The notes under the pieces: model-generated | What the model saw: the letters and a program-made list of their open reading frames with translations, nothing else | Told to the model about the DNA's origin: nothing | Database searches by the model: none | From: Blastococcus sp. | GTDB lineage: Bacteria > Actinomycetota > Actinomycetes > Mycobacteriales > Geodermatophilaceae | NCBI GenBank assembly: GCA_025965715.1 | Contig: JAOPWJ010000024.1 | Location: 1 to 35,671, forward strand | Length of the DNA stretch: 35,671 nucleotides | Reading direction: 5' to 3' | Translations under genes and position numbers: made by a program | In this document: positions 1 through 8,366 of the stretch, piece after piece | Numbering within the stretch: the first letter of the stretch is position 1 | How the letters are laid out: each line of letters opens with the position of its first letter

Positions 1-1969
1 GGCGGGTGCGGCGGGGGCCGACCGCATCGGTTCCCGGCGCGGCGGCGTCGCTCAGCCGGGCGCAGGCGACGGCGAGCCCGGCCAGCAGCCAGTACACCGC
101 CAGCGGCACGTCCTGGCGGAGGGAGAAACCGAGCAGCTCCTCGAGCGCGAGGAACACCATCACGGCGACGATGCCGATCGAGGTGCCGCCGAGCAGCCGG
201 TCCGCCGACCGCGCGCCACGCACCGCCGCCCAGAACATCGCCCCACCCACCAGGAGGAGACCCAGCAGCCCGAGAACGCCGGTCTCCGACAGGTTGAGCA
301 GGTAGAGGTTGTGCACCGGGTTGCCGAAGAAGATGACGAAGTGCTCCTCGTACCGCGGCAGCACCACCTCGAAGTTGTTCAGCCCGACGCCCAGCAGCAG
401 GTGGTCGTCCCACATGTCGAGAGCGATCGTGTTCAGCTGCAGCCGGGAGTCGATCTCCTCCCAGAAGTGAGCGGTGAAGAAGTTCTCCGAGAACTTCGCC
501 GCCAGCTGTGGCAGGAACGCTGCCCCGACGGCCACCCCCAGCAGGGCGACCCGGCCCAGCGTCGACCACCGCAGCCGGCCGCGCGCCAGTCCGGTGGCAA
601 CGACGTAGACCGCCGCCACGGCCACGGCCAGGACCGACGCCCGGGCGTGTGACAGGTACAGGGGAGCCGCGCAGACGACGACCATGAGACCGGCGGCGAT
701 CTTGGCCAGCGACCGCTGGAGATGGACGGCGAGGCTGAGCGCCACCAGGCACAGGGAACCCAGGACGGCGCCCATGAACACCGGATGGATGATCGTGCCG
801 AACGGGCGGCCCAGTGACTCCGCGCCGGCGACCCGCTGGGTCAGCTCGGTCGGCACGCCGAGGAAGGCGAGCCCGAGGGTCCCCCCGGTCAGCGCCTGCC
901 CCAGGACGACGATCAGCTCGAAGGAGGCGAAGACCGCGAGACCACCGAGGACGGCCCAGACGTGGCGCCTGGTGCGGATACGGACGGCGGCGTAGAAGAA
1001 GAGCAGGTACATCCACCCCATCCGGACCAGCTCCCCGGCGCCGAGCCAGGGTTGCGTCGCTACGAGCAGGCTGGGCAGCAGGAGGAACGCCCCCACGAGG
1101 GGGAGCCGGAGGATCGGCCGCCGGAAGCCGGCACGGACGTCGGCCGCGAACGTCCCCTCGCCGATCCAGAAGGCGTAGAGCAGCACGAGCATCGCGTCGA
1201 AGCTGGTCACGTAGACCGAGATGGCGCCGCTGGAGAGCTCCAGATCCTGCGGACCGATCGACTTGTGCAGCATGAAGGCCAGCGAGGCGGCCGCCAGGAA
1301 CGTGAACGCCACCGACCGGTCCCGCACGACGCAGATCAGGACGACGACGACGGCGGCGGCCGCGCCCGCGACGAGGATCTTGACCCCTGACGAGGCGAGG
1401 ACCAGCGCGACCGGGCCGATGGCGACGCCCACGCCCACGGTGCCGGCGACCTGGGCCCGGCGTCCCAGGGCCCGGCGTCCCGGGGCCGGCTGCGCCGTCG
1501 GGGTCGCGCGGCCCGGCCGGGCGGGCAGGTCCTCCGGCGGACGGGTGAGGAGGTCATGGATCAACGGCCAACACAGCCAGCCGGCGACGGCCACGAGCAG
1601 GAGCCCCGCGAGCCCACCCAGCGCCATGGGCGCACGGTCGCCGAGGACGAGAGTCACGGCGGCGGCGCTTCCCGCGGCGGCGAGGGCGACGGCGATCGAG
1701 GCCCCGCGGGAGGACCGCCGCGACCCGGGAACCGCGCGCGGGCGGATCCGGTCGACGGCCGCGCGCAGCGGCGGTAGCACCTCGGCGCGGACCCCCCGAA
1801 GGAACAGTCCGGCCGCAGCGACGCCGCCCAGGCCGTAGAACACCGCGCTGCCCAGCGGGGTGAGAACGAGGGCCAACACGGCGGCGAGCAGCGCGGCGAC
1901 GGTCACCAGGGCGGCCTCCCGCCCCGGCGCCCACCCGCCGCGCGCATTCGTTCCCGGTGCTGCGGTCAC
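1..1969 (-). CDS. Wzy / O-antigen ligase-like polysaccharide polymerase (partial, runs off the left edge)
   Basis: Integral membrane protein, likely the polymerase that joins lipid-linked repeat units outside the membrane. The frame is open from a GTG at 1969 to the window edge, so at least 656 residues are present and the stop is missing. Many hydrophobic segments can be translated. Near the C-terminal end is the large extracytoplasmic loop typical of the Wzy_C/WaaL superfamily: HFWEEIDSRLQLN, then GVGLNNFEVVLPRY, then NPVHNLYLLNLSETG, with the conserved His before a short membrane segment. The start overlaps the upstream GT2 stop as GTGA (1966-1969), so translation is probably coupled. It is longer than many family members because of a roughly 200-residue membrane-rich N-terminal part. 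Ligase and polymerase cannot be told apart from sequence alone; the full Wzx/Wzz set around it favours polymerase. Confidence 0.85.
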   Translation of the reverse strand, partial: MTAAPGTNARGGWAPGREAALVTVAALLAAVLALVLTPLGSAVFYGLGGVAAAGLFLRGVRAEVLPPLRAAVDRIRPRAVPGSRRSSRGASIAVALAAAGSAAAVTLVLGDRAPMALGGLAGLLLVAVAGWLCWPLIHDLLTRPPEDLPARPGRATPTAQPAPGRRALGRRAQVAGTVGVGVAIGPVALVLASSGVKILVAGAAAAVVVVLICVVRDRSVAFTFLAAASLAFMLHKSIGPQDLELSSGAISVYVTSFDAMLVLLYAFWIGEGTFAADVRAGFRRPILRLPLVGAFLLLPSLLVATQPWLGAGELVRMGWMYLLFFYAAVRIRTRRHVWAVLGGLAVFASFELIVVLGQALTGGTLGLAFLGVPTELTQRVAGAESLGRPFGTIIHPVFMGAVLGSLCLVALSLAVHLQRSLAKIAAGLMVVVCAAPLYLSHARASVLAVAVAAVYVVATGLARGRLRWSTLGRVALLGVAVGAAFLPQLAAKFSENFFTAHFWEEIDSRLQLNTIALDMWDDHLLLGVGLNNFEVVLPRYEEHFVIFFGNPVHNLYLLNLSETGVLGLLGLLLVGGAMFWAAVRGARSADRLLGGTSIGIVAVMVFLALEELLGFSLRQDVPLAVYWLLAGLAVACARLSDAAAPGTDAVGPRRTR

Positions 1970-2964
1970 GTCGACATCCGGTCGGGCAGCACCGGCGTCG
2001 GCCGCGGGTCGCGCGGCGGCGCATTCCGATACCCCTGCTCGGTGTGGTGGAGCAGGACCTTCCAGTAGGACCACTCGGCCAGCCGGTTGCGCTGCCGCAG
2101 CCGGCCCAGCCGCCGCTGCAGGGGCGGCACGGTGACCCGGTTGAACAGCGCGTTGCGGACGGCCGTCCGAGTGCGGCCCCGCAGGGACGCGTGCCGCGAA
2201 CGGACCCCGTAGCGCTCCAGCAGGTCCGGCTCGGGGATGAGCTTCTCGAGGTCGCGCAGCCCCCGGCCGATGCTCTCCTGCAGCCGGCAGGCGCTGTCGA
2301 GCGAGTGCGGGTGGAAGTGCTCGCCCCAGGCGAGAGGCTCGTAGACGACGGCGTACCCGGCGCGCGTCCAGCGGTAGCCGAGCTCGATGTCCTCGTGGCC
2401 GATGGTGGCCCAGTCCTCGTGGAACACCAGGTTCCGGTCGAGCATGACCTGACGGGGCAGGCTCAGGTTCATCGACCACGAGTAGCGGTAGCCGACGTCC
2501 TCGCCGGTCCGCCCCGCGATCTCGCCGTAGGCGAACGGGCGGTACCAGGCGCCGAACGGCGTCCACGGCATCTTGTCCGACTGCTCCACATGGCCCAGCA
2601 CCGCGACCGGCTGCGCGTGCCGGGCATGCGCCTCCACGTGGCGGCGAACGCAGTCCGGCCGCACCCAGACGTCGTCGTTGAGGAAGAGCACCAGGTCCCC
2701 CCGGGCGGCACGCAGCGCCGCGTTCCGCTTGACCGCCGGCAGCCGCTCCTCGCCGGCCAGGCACCACATCGGGAACGGCGACCCTGCAGCGACCGCGCGG
2801 ACCATGTCCGGGGTTCCGTCGGTCGAGTTGTCGGCGACCACGACCTCGAGCAACTCCGGCGGGTAGTCCAGGCGCAGGTAGGAGCGCAGCGTCGTCTCGA
2901 CGACGCCTCGCCGGTTGTACGTCGGCAGGATCAGCGTCACCGAGGGCGCGTCCGGCAGCCTCAC
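1966..2964 (-). CDS. GT2 family glycosyltransferase
   Basis: Cytoplasmic GT-A fold sugar transferase, 332 residues, presumably adding one sugar to the undecaprenyl-linked repeat unit. The N-terminus reads VTLILPTYNRRGVVETT, the standard GT2 opening; VVVADNSTDGT is the nucleotide-binding strand; LFLNDDVWVRPD carries the metal-binding acidic motif; and GHEDIELGYRW is the acceptor-side ED motif with the likely catalytic base. The C-terminal 80 residues are basic and have no membrane segment. The GTG start at 2964 overlaps the flippase stop (GTGA, 2961-2964), and its own stop overlaps the polymerase start in the same way. Donor sugar cannot be read from the sequence. Confidence 0.9.
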   Translation of the reverse strand: MRLPDAPSVTLILPTYNRRGVVETTLRSYLRLDYPPELLEVVVADNSTDGTPDMVRAVAAGSPFPMWCLAGEERLPAVKRNAALRAARGDLVLFLNDDVWVRPDCVRRHVEAHARHAQPVAVLGHVEQSDKMPWTPFGAWYRPFAYGEIAGRTGEDVGYRYSWSMNLSLPRQVMLDRNLVFHEDWATIGHEDIELGYRWTRAGYAVVYEPLAWGEHFHPHSLDSACRLQESIGRGLRDLEKLIPEPDLLERYGVRSRHASLRGRTRTAVRNALFNRVTVPPLQRRLGRLRQRNRLAEWSYWKVLLHHTEQGYRNAPPRDPRPTPVLPDRMST

Positions 2965-4454
2965 GCCACCACCCCCAGCACCGATCGGTGGGCTCCCGTG
3001 ACGCGGGCCGCCGCTCCGTAGGTCAGCACTCCGGCGGCGGCCAGGAGGGGCCAGGCCATCCCGGCGAAGGACAGCGCCGCCAGCACGCCGGCGGTGAGGG
3101 CAGCCACCCCCGCGATCCGCACCAGCGGAGCCGCCTCGAGCCGGACGTCCATCAGCCTGCGCAGCGCGACCGTGGAGCCGGCCATGACGAACAGCGCGGT
3201 CCCGATGGCCGCCGTCCCGGCACCGACCATTCCGAAGACGGCCACCAGCGGGACGCTCAACCCTGCGGAGACGGCGAGGGCGGCCAGGCTGTACCAGAGC
3301 GTCACCCTCTGGTGTCCACCGAGCAGCAGGACCAGCGACTGCCACACGGTGACGACCAGCGGCACCATGGCGGTCGACAGCAGCACCAGCGGCAGGTCCG
3401 CCGATGCGTACGCCGGCCCGAACACCTGCACCACCAGCGGACGTGCGACGAACAGCAGGATCACCGGCAGGGCGAGGGTGATCAGGATCAGCGCCTCCGT
3501 TCCGCGCTGGTAGACCCGGACGAACCGGTCGAGATCCCCTCGCCCGTGCGCCGCCGACAGCAATGGGAAGGCCACGTTCATCAGCAGGGCGGTACTGAGG
3601 AAGGCGTAGTCGACCGGTTGCATGGCCGAGCCGTAGATGCCGACGTCCTCGGCCGGGCGCTGCGCGGCCAGCGACAGGCTGTCGAGCTTGCGGTAGAGGA
3701 CGCCGATCACCAGTGTCGGGGCGATCGGCAGCGCGGCGGCGAGGAGCAGCCGCGCCCTGCGGCCGTCGAAGTGCAGCCGCCGGTCGAACCGGTACCGGGC
3801 CAGTGCGACGACGACCGCGGCGCCCAGCGCCGTGCCCGCCGCCGGAGGCACGAACAGCCAGAGCAACGGCGCCTGGACGGCCACGAGCAGCAGGATCGCC
3901 GCGGTTTCCAGCAACTCCGTTCCCGTGCGCACCCAGGCCTCGTACTGCTGGGCGAGGCGGACCTGGAAGACCACCACCACCGCCCCGAGCACTGCTTCCC
4001 CGACACCGGTCAGCGAGGCGACGACGGCAGCGGGATACGCGTGCGCGGGCATCTGGAGGCCGAGCAGGACCAGTTGGGCCACGGCGATGCCGACGATCGC
4101 CAGCACGACCCGCAGCGCGACGATCGTTCCCAGTACCTGCGCCTCGACGGTGTCCCCGTCGTCGGGGGCGCGGCCGATCTCCCGGACCGCGAGCTTCGGC
4201 AGCCCGAAATCGGCGCCGAGCGCGACGAGCGTCGTCACCGTGAGGACGACGGCGTAGACGCCGTACTCGCCCGGCGCGAGGTACCGCACGATGGCCAGGG
4301 TCGAGACCACGTTCAGGACCAGATGCAGCGCCTTGGCACCCAGTTGCGATGCCGCACTGACCGCGACCCCGCGGGCGACGGACGGACCCGGTGCGGTCGG
4401 CACCGGAGGCGCGGGCCCCGTCCCGGGAAGGACGGCGACCCGGTCGTCGTTCAC
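2961..4454 (-). CDS. Polysaccharide flippase (Wzx-like, MOP superfamily)
   Basis: 497-residue membrane protein expected to flip undecaprenyl-diphosphate-linked repeat units across the membrane. After a proline-rich N-terminal tail of about 25 residues comes VSAASQLGAKALHLVLNV and then YLAPGEYGVYAV, the first-helix signature of the polysaccharide biosynthesis/Wzx family. About 12-14 hydrophobic helices follow, with short charged loops such as ALARYRFDRRLHFDGRR. Length is normal for the family. The GTG start at 4454 overlaps the Wzz-like stop (GTGA, 4451-4454), giving a better supported start than any internal codon. The position between a chain-length protein and a polymerase supports Wzx rather than a MurJ-type lipid II flippase. 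Confidence 0.88.
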   Translation of the reverse strand: MNDDRVAVLPGTGPAPPVPTAPGPSVARGVAVSAASQLGAKALHLVLNVVSTLAIVRYLAPGEYGVYAVVLTVTTLVALGADFGLPKLAVREIGRAPDDGDTVEAQVLGTIVALRVVLAIVGIAVAQLVLLGLQMPAHAYPAAVVASLTGVGEAVLGAVVVVFQVRLAQQYEAWVRTGTELLETAAILLLVAVQAPLLWLFVPPAAGTALGAAVVVALARYRFDRRLHFDGRRARLLLAAALPIAPTLVIGVLYRKLDSLSLAAQRPAEDVGIYGSAMQPVDYAFLSTALLMNVAFPLLSAAHGRGDLDRFVRVYQRGTEALILITLALPVILLFVARPLVVQVFGPAYASADLPLVLLSTAMVPLVVTVWQSLVLLLGGHQRVTLWYSLAALAVSAGLSVPLVAVFGMVGAGTAAIGTALFVMAGSTVALRRLMDVRLEAAPLVRIAGVAALTAGVLAALSFAGMAWPLLAAAGVLTYGAAARVTGAHRSVLGVVA

Positions 4455-5971
4455 GGTGCCGGTGCCTGCGGAACCGGAACCCCTCTGGGCGCCGGCACCG
4501 GCGGTAGCTCCCGCTCCTGACCGGGCGAGCCCACGTCCGCCGGCACGCTGCGTGCGTCCTCGTCGAACCCGAGCGTCCCCAGATCGCTGACGCGGTTGGG
4601 CTGGTCCTCGTCGTCGGGTCCATCGTCCTCGGGCCCCTCGTCGTCGGGTCCCTCGCCGGTGCCCGCTCCCCCGGCCGGCGCGAGGCGCCGCTCGGCCAGC
4701 CAGGTCAGCCCGCCGCCGGCGAGACCGCCGAGCAGGAGGCCCATCAGCAGGTACAGGTAGCGCTTGGGCGCGACGGGATAGGCCGGCCGCCCGGCCTCGT
4801 CGATACGGGTCAGGTCAGGCGCGGCCGTGGCGGCCTGCGTCTGCGCGTCGGCCAGGCTCGCGGTCAGCTCGTCGCGCTGATCCTCCACGGCACCGAGATC
4901 GGCCTGCAGGTTCGCGAGGTCCGCGAGGACGCCGCTCAGTGCGACCGGGGAGCCCGCAGCCACCTGACCCTCGAGGACGCTGATCCGCGCCTCGAGGCCG
5001 GTGATCCGGGCGAGCGTCTCGCTCCGCTGGGTCAGCAGGTCGCTGTAGACGGGGTTGGCCTCGTTGATCGTGATCGAGGTACCCGAGCGCCCGGTGTCGA
5101 TCTGCTGATCGGAGTTGACCGTGGCCGACGTGCGTTCCAGCGAGGCGGTGGTGGACTGCAGCTGCGCGTCGGCGTCGGCCAGATCGGCGCGAGCGGTGTT
5201 CAGGTCGGCGCGCAGGTCGTCGTAGGACGTGGCGGTGACGACCATCTGCTGGTCGGCCGCGGAGACGTTGTGCTGGGTCTCGAACGCGGTGACGGCGGCG
5301 GCCCTGGTCTCCACGTCGTCGCGCGCGGTGCCGAGCTGCGCCTCCAGTCGCACGATGTAGGCCTCGATACTGCGCTGCAGAAGGGCGGCGCTGCTCTCGA
5401 CCAGCTCGTCGGCGACGGCGTTCGTGATGGCCCGTGCCTGCTCGCCCGACTCCCCCGAGGAGGTGATCTCCAGGACGTAGGACCCGGGCTGACCAGCCGT
5501 CGCGCCCGCGGTCGTGCCCAGCTGCAGCGCGGTCGTGCCCTCCTGCACCGACGCGATGGCCGTCTCGCGCGGATCGAGGTCGGCACAGAAGCCCGCCGCG
5601 ATGAACGCGCGGCTGCACCGGTAGAGCCAGGCCGCGCCGGAGCTGAGCGTGTGGAACAGGCCGGAGCCCTCTGCCGGCGCGTCCAGGTCGAGGTCGTCGA
5701 CGACCGCCGTCGCGAGGCTGCGGCTGGTCGCCACGCTGCCGTAGGTGTCGGCCAGCGCCTTGGCCAGCGACGAGTCGGTGATGTTGGGCTGGTCGGTCTG
5801 CGTCTGGCCGGAACTCGACATGAAGCCCACGTCCCGGCCGTGGATGATCAGCCGGGTCGAGCTCTCATAGGTCGGCGTGACGAGGAAGGAACTGCTGAAG
5901 GCCAGCACTCCGCCCACGGCGGCCACGACCAGGACCCGCCAGTAGCGGTTCGCGGTCTGTGAGGCGGTCAT
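4451..5971 (-). CDS. Wzz-like chain-length / polysaccharide co-polymerase protein
   Basis: 506 residues with the two-helix Wzz layout. A transmembrane helix lies near residues 10-32 (RVLVVAAVGGVLAFSSSF) and is followed by VTPTYESSTRLIIHG. A long extracytoplasmic region is rich in Ala, Glu and Gln and predicted coiled coil. A second helix sits near the C-terminus behind a proline-containing motif (PAYPVAPKRYLYLLMGLLLGG in two parts). The tail is strongly acidic and proline-rich (repeated Asp-Asp-Glu-Gly), without a Walker A motif, so this is not fused to a BY-kinase. It probably sets chain length together with the polymerase. The ATG start overlaps the preceding stop (ATGA, 5968-5971). No tyrosine kinase or phosphatase partner is visible in the window. 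Confidence 0.85.
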   Translation of the reverse strand: MTASQTANRYWRVLVVAAVGGVLAFSSSFLVTPTYESSTRLIIHGRDVGFMSSSGQTQTDQPNITDSSLAKALADTYGSVATSRSLATAVVDDLDLDAPAEGSGLFHTLSSGAAWLYRCSRAFIAAGFCADLDPRETAIASVQEGTTALQLGTTAGATAGQPGSYVLEITSSGESGEQARAITNAVADELVESSAALLQRSIEAYIVRLEAQLGTARDDVETRAAAVTAFETQHNVSAADQQMVVTATSYDDLRADLNTARADLADADAQLQSTTASLERTSATVNSDQQIDTGRSGTSITINEANPVYSDLLTQRSETLARITGLEARISVLEGQVAAGSPVALSGVLADLANLQADLGAVEDQRDELTASLADAQTQAATAAPDLTRIDEAGRPAYPVAPKRYLYLLMGLLLGGLAGGGLTWLAERRLAPAGGAGTGEGPDDEGPEDDGPDDEDQPNRVSDLGTLGFDEDARSVPADVGSPGQERELPPVPAPRGVPVPQAPAP

Positions 5972-6930
5972 ACGGTCCTCCGGCTCTGGAGCGGCCGGAC
6001 CGTCGTGCCGGTCGGGAGGCCGTGGTGGACGGTGAGAACGACAGCGCGCACGGTCAGCAGCGCGGCGGCAGCCCAACGCAGCGGATTCCACGGCGAAGGC
6101 GCGTGGTGCTTTCTCCAGTAGCGGTAGGCGCCCTGGTGGAACCAGCGGATGGTGCGGGGCGACCACCCGTGGGCCCGGGAGCCGCCCTCGTCGTGGATCA
6201 CCTCGGCGGCGGGCACGCACCAGACCTCGTGTCCGGCGGCGGTGATCCTGCGGCACCAGTCGGCGTCCTCCCAGAAGAGGAAGAAGCCCTCGTCGAGCCC
6301 GCCGACCTCGGCGACGACCTGTCGCCGTACGAGCATCGCCGCGCCCGACACCCAGTCGACCTGGAAGGGCGTCGACGTCGTGCGCCGGCCGGCCGTGAGG
6401 TAGGCCCTGGACCAGCGGTTGCCCGGCCAGATGCGGGTCAGGGGTGACCGCCGGCCGAGGACGGCGCTGGCCGGAGTGGGGAAGGACCGCGCCGTCTGCT
6501 GGTCGGTCCCGTCCGCGTTCAGCAGCCGCGGCGCTACCACGCCGGCGCGGGGCTGCGCGTCGGCGAAGGCGACCATCCGGCACAGTGCGTCCTCGGCGGC
6601 GATCGTGTCGGGGTTCAACAGCAGCACGTACCGCCCGCGTCCCCGGGCCATGCCCATGTTGCAGGCGAAGGAGAAGCCGCTGTTCCACCCGTTCGCCACG
6701 ACGTCGACCCGGGGGAAGCGCCGGCGGACGGCCTGGGCGGTGCCGTCGCGCGAGTCGTTGTCCACCAGCACGGTCGAGATCCGCAGACCCCGGCCGGCCC
6801 ACTCCAGCGACTCGAGGGCGCGCAGCGCCGACTCCCGGCAGCGGTAGCTGACGATGACGACATCGACGTCCGGAACGGAAGGACGGTCGACTCGCTCCTG
6901 CTCGACCGCCGGCGCCGTTCCTGCCGCCAT
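5968..6930 (-). CDS. GT2 family glycosyltransferase (WbbL/rhamnosyltransferase-like)
   Basis: 320-residue cytoplasmic sugar transferase. Motifs in order: VDVVIVSYRCRESALRAL at about residues 22-39; TVLVDNDSRDGT; VVANGWNSGFSFACNMGM, typical of the WbbL-like branch; LLLNPDT, the metal-binding acidic motif; and FFLFWEDADWCRRI, the acceptor-side ED motif. The C-terminal region (GAYRYWRKHH, then a hydrophobic stretch) may touch the membrane. The ATG start at 6930 shares one base with the stop of the initiating transferase (TGATG). It would act second, extending the sugar placed by that enzyme. Similarity to rhamnosyltransferases is by motif only and does not prove the donor. Confidence 0.9.
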   Translation of the reverse strand: MAAGTAPAVEQERVDRPSVPDVDVVIVSYRCRESALRALESLEWAGRGLRISTVLVDNDSRDGTAQAVRRRFPRVDVVANGWNSGFSFACNMGMARGRGRYVLLLNPDTIAAEDALCRMVAFADAQPRAGVVAPRLLNADGTDQQTARSFPTPASAVLGRRSPLTRIWPGNRWSRAYLTAGRRTTSTPFQVDWVSGAAMLVRRQVVAEVGGLDEGFFLFWEDADWCRRITAAGHEVWCVPAAEVIHDEGGSRAHGWSPRTIRWFHQGAYRYWRKHHAPSPWNPLRWAAAALLTVRAVVLTVHHGLPTGTTVRPLQSRRTV

Positions 6931-8045
6931 CAGAACGCCCCCCGGCCGGAGAGCACGACCACGACGGTCCGCCAGAGGATCCGCAGGTCCAGCAGAACGG
7001 TCTGATGGGCCACGTAGCGCATGTCCAGCGTGAGGCGCTCACGAACGGTGAGAAGGCTCCGGCCGGCAACCTGCGCCACCCCGGTGAGCCCGGCCTTCGT
7101 GAACAGGCAGCACAATTCTTCCGGACGGTAGAGGCGCACGAATTCGGGCAGGTCCGGTCGCGGGCCGACGAGGGAGAGATCCCCTCTGATCACATTGAAC
7201 AAATTGGGCAGCTCGTCCAATGTCGTACGACGCAACCAGCGGCCGACGCGCGTATTGCGAGGGTCGTCGCTCAATTTGTAGTAGGCCGACTCGAATTCGT
7301 TTCGGTCGAGCCGGTAGTCGTACAGTTCGGGATACCGCTCGCGCGCGTCGACATACATTGTGCGGAACTTGTAGAAACGGAAGAGGCGACCCCCTCGGGT
7401 CACCCGCTCCTGACGGAAGATGGCCGGCCCGGGTGAGTCCAGACGAATGAGGACGGCCAGGGCCAGCATGACCGGGGCGAAGATCACCAGCAGTACCGAC
7501 GCGACGACGAAGTCGAGAATGCGCTTGGTCGCGGCGTACGCACGGGATCGATTCGGCAACAGCACGTAACGAGCGTCGGCCAGTTGCCGGTCCAGGAACG
7601 CCGGCAGGGGCTCGGCCTCCCCGCCGCCCGGACGGACGCCGACCCCGGCGACCCCGTCATCCGCCGACCCCCGGCGCTGAGCCGGGATGACCCCCACGGC
7701 GGCGGACGGGGTCCCGCCCCTGGCCGACATCGGCGATACCGCCCCGTACCCGTCGACGGCGGACGCGGCACCACTCCGGGTGACGTGCCGGGCGCCGACC
7801 GACGCCTGGGGCGGCACCCGCTCACCGGGTGCGTCGGGCAGCTCGATGAGCGTCCGAATCCGGCCCAGGCCTACCGAGCGCCGGGACATCGCCAGTTGAC
7901 TGAGCGGCACCGAGCGTTCGACGGAGAAGTCCACGATCGCGCCGTGAAATCCCCGCATCCAACCGTTGGAATCCCTTGGGAACGCATTCTTGCCGGGGAT
8001 GTCGACTCGGGTGACGAGGTCGGCCTGCGGATCGGACAACGACAC
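6930..8045 (-). CDS. Undecaprenyl-phosphate sugar-1-phosphate transferase (initiating enzyme)
   Basis: 371 residues. Starts polysaccharide assembly by moving a sugar-1-phosphate from a nucleotide sugar to undecaprenyl phosphate. The C-terminal 200 residues are a complete bacterial sugar transferase domain: ATKRILDFVVASVLL opens the single membrane helix, RFYKFRTMYVDA follows, then RTTLDELPNLFNV and GDLSLVGPRPDLPEF, all family signatures. The N-terminal 165 residues have no membrane segment and are low in complexity from about residue 75, unlike full-length five-helix WbaP/WcaJ enzymes, so it resembles the short ExoY/PglC type with an extra soluble head. GTG at 8045 is chosen because AAAGGG lies a few bases upstream. 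It is first in the operon, downstream of the DosR-like box. Confidence 0.9.
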   Translation of the reverse strand: MSLSDPQADLVTRVDIPGKNAFPRDSNGWMRGFHGAIVDFSVERSVPLSQLAMSRRSVGLGRIRTLIELPDAPGERVPPQASVGARHVTRSGAASAVDGYGAVSPMSARGGTPSAAVGVIPAQRRGSADDGVAGVGVRPGGGEAEPLPAFLDRQLADARYVLLPNRSRAYAATKRILDFVVASVLLVIFAPVMLALAVLIRLDSPGPAIFRQERVTRGGRLFRFYKFRTMYVDARERYPELYDYRLDRNEFESAYYKLSDDPRNTRVGRWLRRTTLDELPNLFNVIRGDLSLVGPRPDLPEFVRLYRPEELCCLFTKAGLTGVAQVAGRSLLTVRERLTLDMRYVAHQTVLLDLRILWRTVVVVLSGRGAF

Positions 8046-8288
8046 TCACCCTTTCCCCGGGCAGCGCTTCTCTTCACAGGACAGCGCACGAGGGCCACCG
8101 CGGCCCCTGGTCGAGGGCCAGCGCCATCGCCACGGGATTGCAGCGTTCTCCTGGTGCGGACCCCGCAGATTGGCTCACCTGTCGGATGCCGCGGAAGTCT
8201 GGACCGGACGTTGAACCGCCGCAAGACCCCTCGTGCACCATCCGGCGAAAAATGTTGCCGTTATATGTCCGCGATCCTCTGGATACAC

Positions 8289-8330
8289 CCATAATCCGGG
8301 ACGAAAGTCCCCTTGAGTGTCCGATTATGG
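8289..8330. repeat. 8-bp inverted repeat flanking the DosR-like box
   Basis: CCATAATC at 8289-8296 and GATTATGG at 8323-8330 are exact reverse complements, with 26 bases between them that contain the whole DosR-like core. The centres are 34 bases apart, slightly over three helical turns. The arms are unusually AT-rich for this genome, which argues against chance. They could be two half-sites of a second regulator or the base of a cruciform. Confidence 0.65.
8295..8314. promoter_or_regulatory. DosR/DevR-like binding box
   Basis: The minus strand reads GGGACTTTCGTCCC at 8311-8298. The published mycobacterial DosR consensus core is GGGACTWWAGTCCC, so 13 of 14 positions match; both outer S positions of the 20-bp consensus also match. 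The five-base arms GGGAC/GTCCC are a perfect inverted repeat. DosR is a NarL-family regulator induced by hypoxia and nitric oxide, and related regulators in other actinobacteria bind similar palindromes. Placement upstream of the exopolysaccharide -10 fits an activator site. Which regulator of this organism would bind is unknown. Confidence 0.6.
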
Positions 8331-8366
8331 ACCGTAATGCGTTTCCGGGACTCGCCCGGACGGCCC

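Larger units (their letters stand above)
8046..8366 (-). promoter_or_regulatory. Upstream regulatory region of the exopolysaccharide operon
   Basis: 321 bases without a credible gene, between the initiating transferase and the stop of the DUF1028 gene. It is visibly less GC-rich near 8245-8345 than the flanks. On the minus strand it holds TATAAC at 8265-8260, a good -10-like hexamer, with only a poor -35 (GTGTAT) 17 bases before it. If used, transcription would begin near 8253 and leave a leader of about 208 bases. The weak -35 fits an activator-dependent promoter; the DosR-like palindrome at 8295-8314 sits about 42-61 bases upstream of that putative start. Confidence 0.5.

Noticed and set aside
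1966-4623. One 885-codon minus-strand frame joining the GT2 gene to sequence upstream
   Set aside because: Only the last 332 codons are protein-like. The upstream part is an off-frame reading of the flippase and Wzz-like genes, and the GTGA overlap marks the true GT2 start at 2964.
8298-8311. GGGAC-GAAA-GTCCC on the plus strand as a GNRA-capped riboswitch hairpin
   Set aside because: Genes on both sides are on the minus strand, so this RNA strand would have no downstream gene; the match to the DosR box explains the symmetry better.
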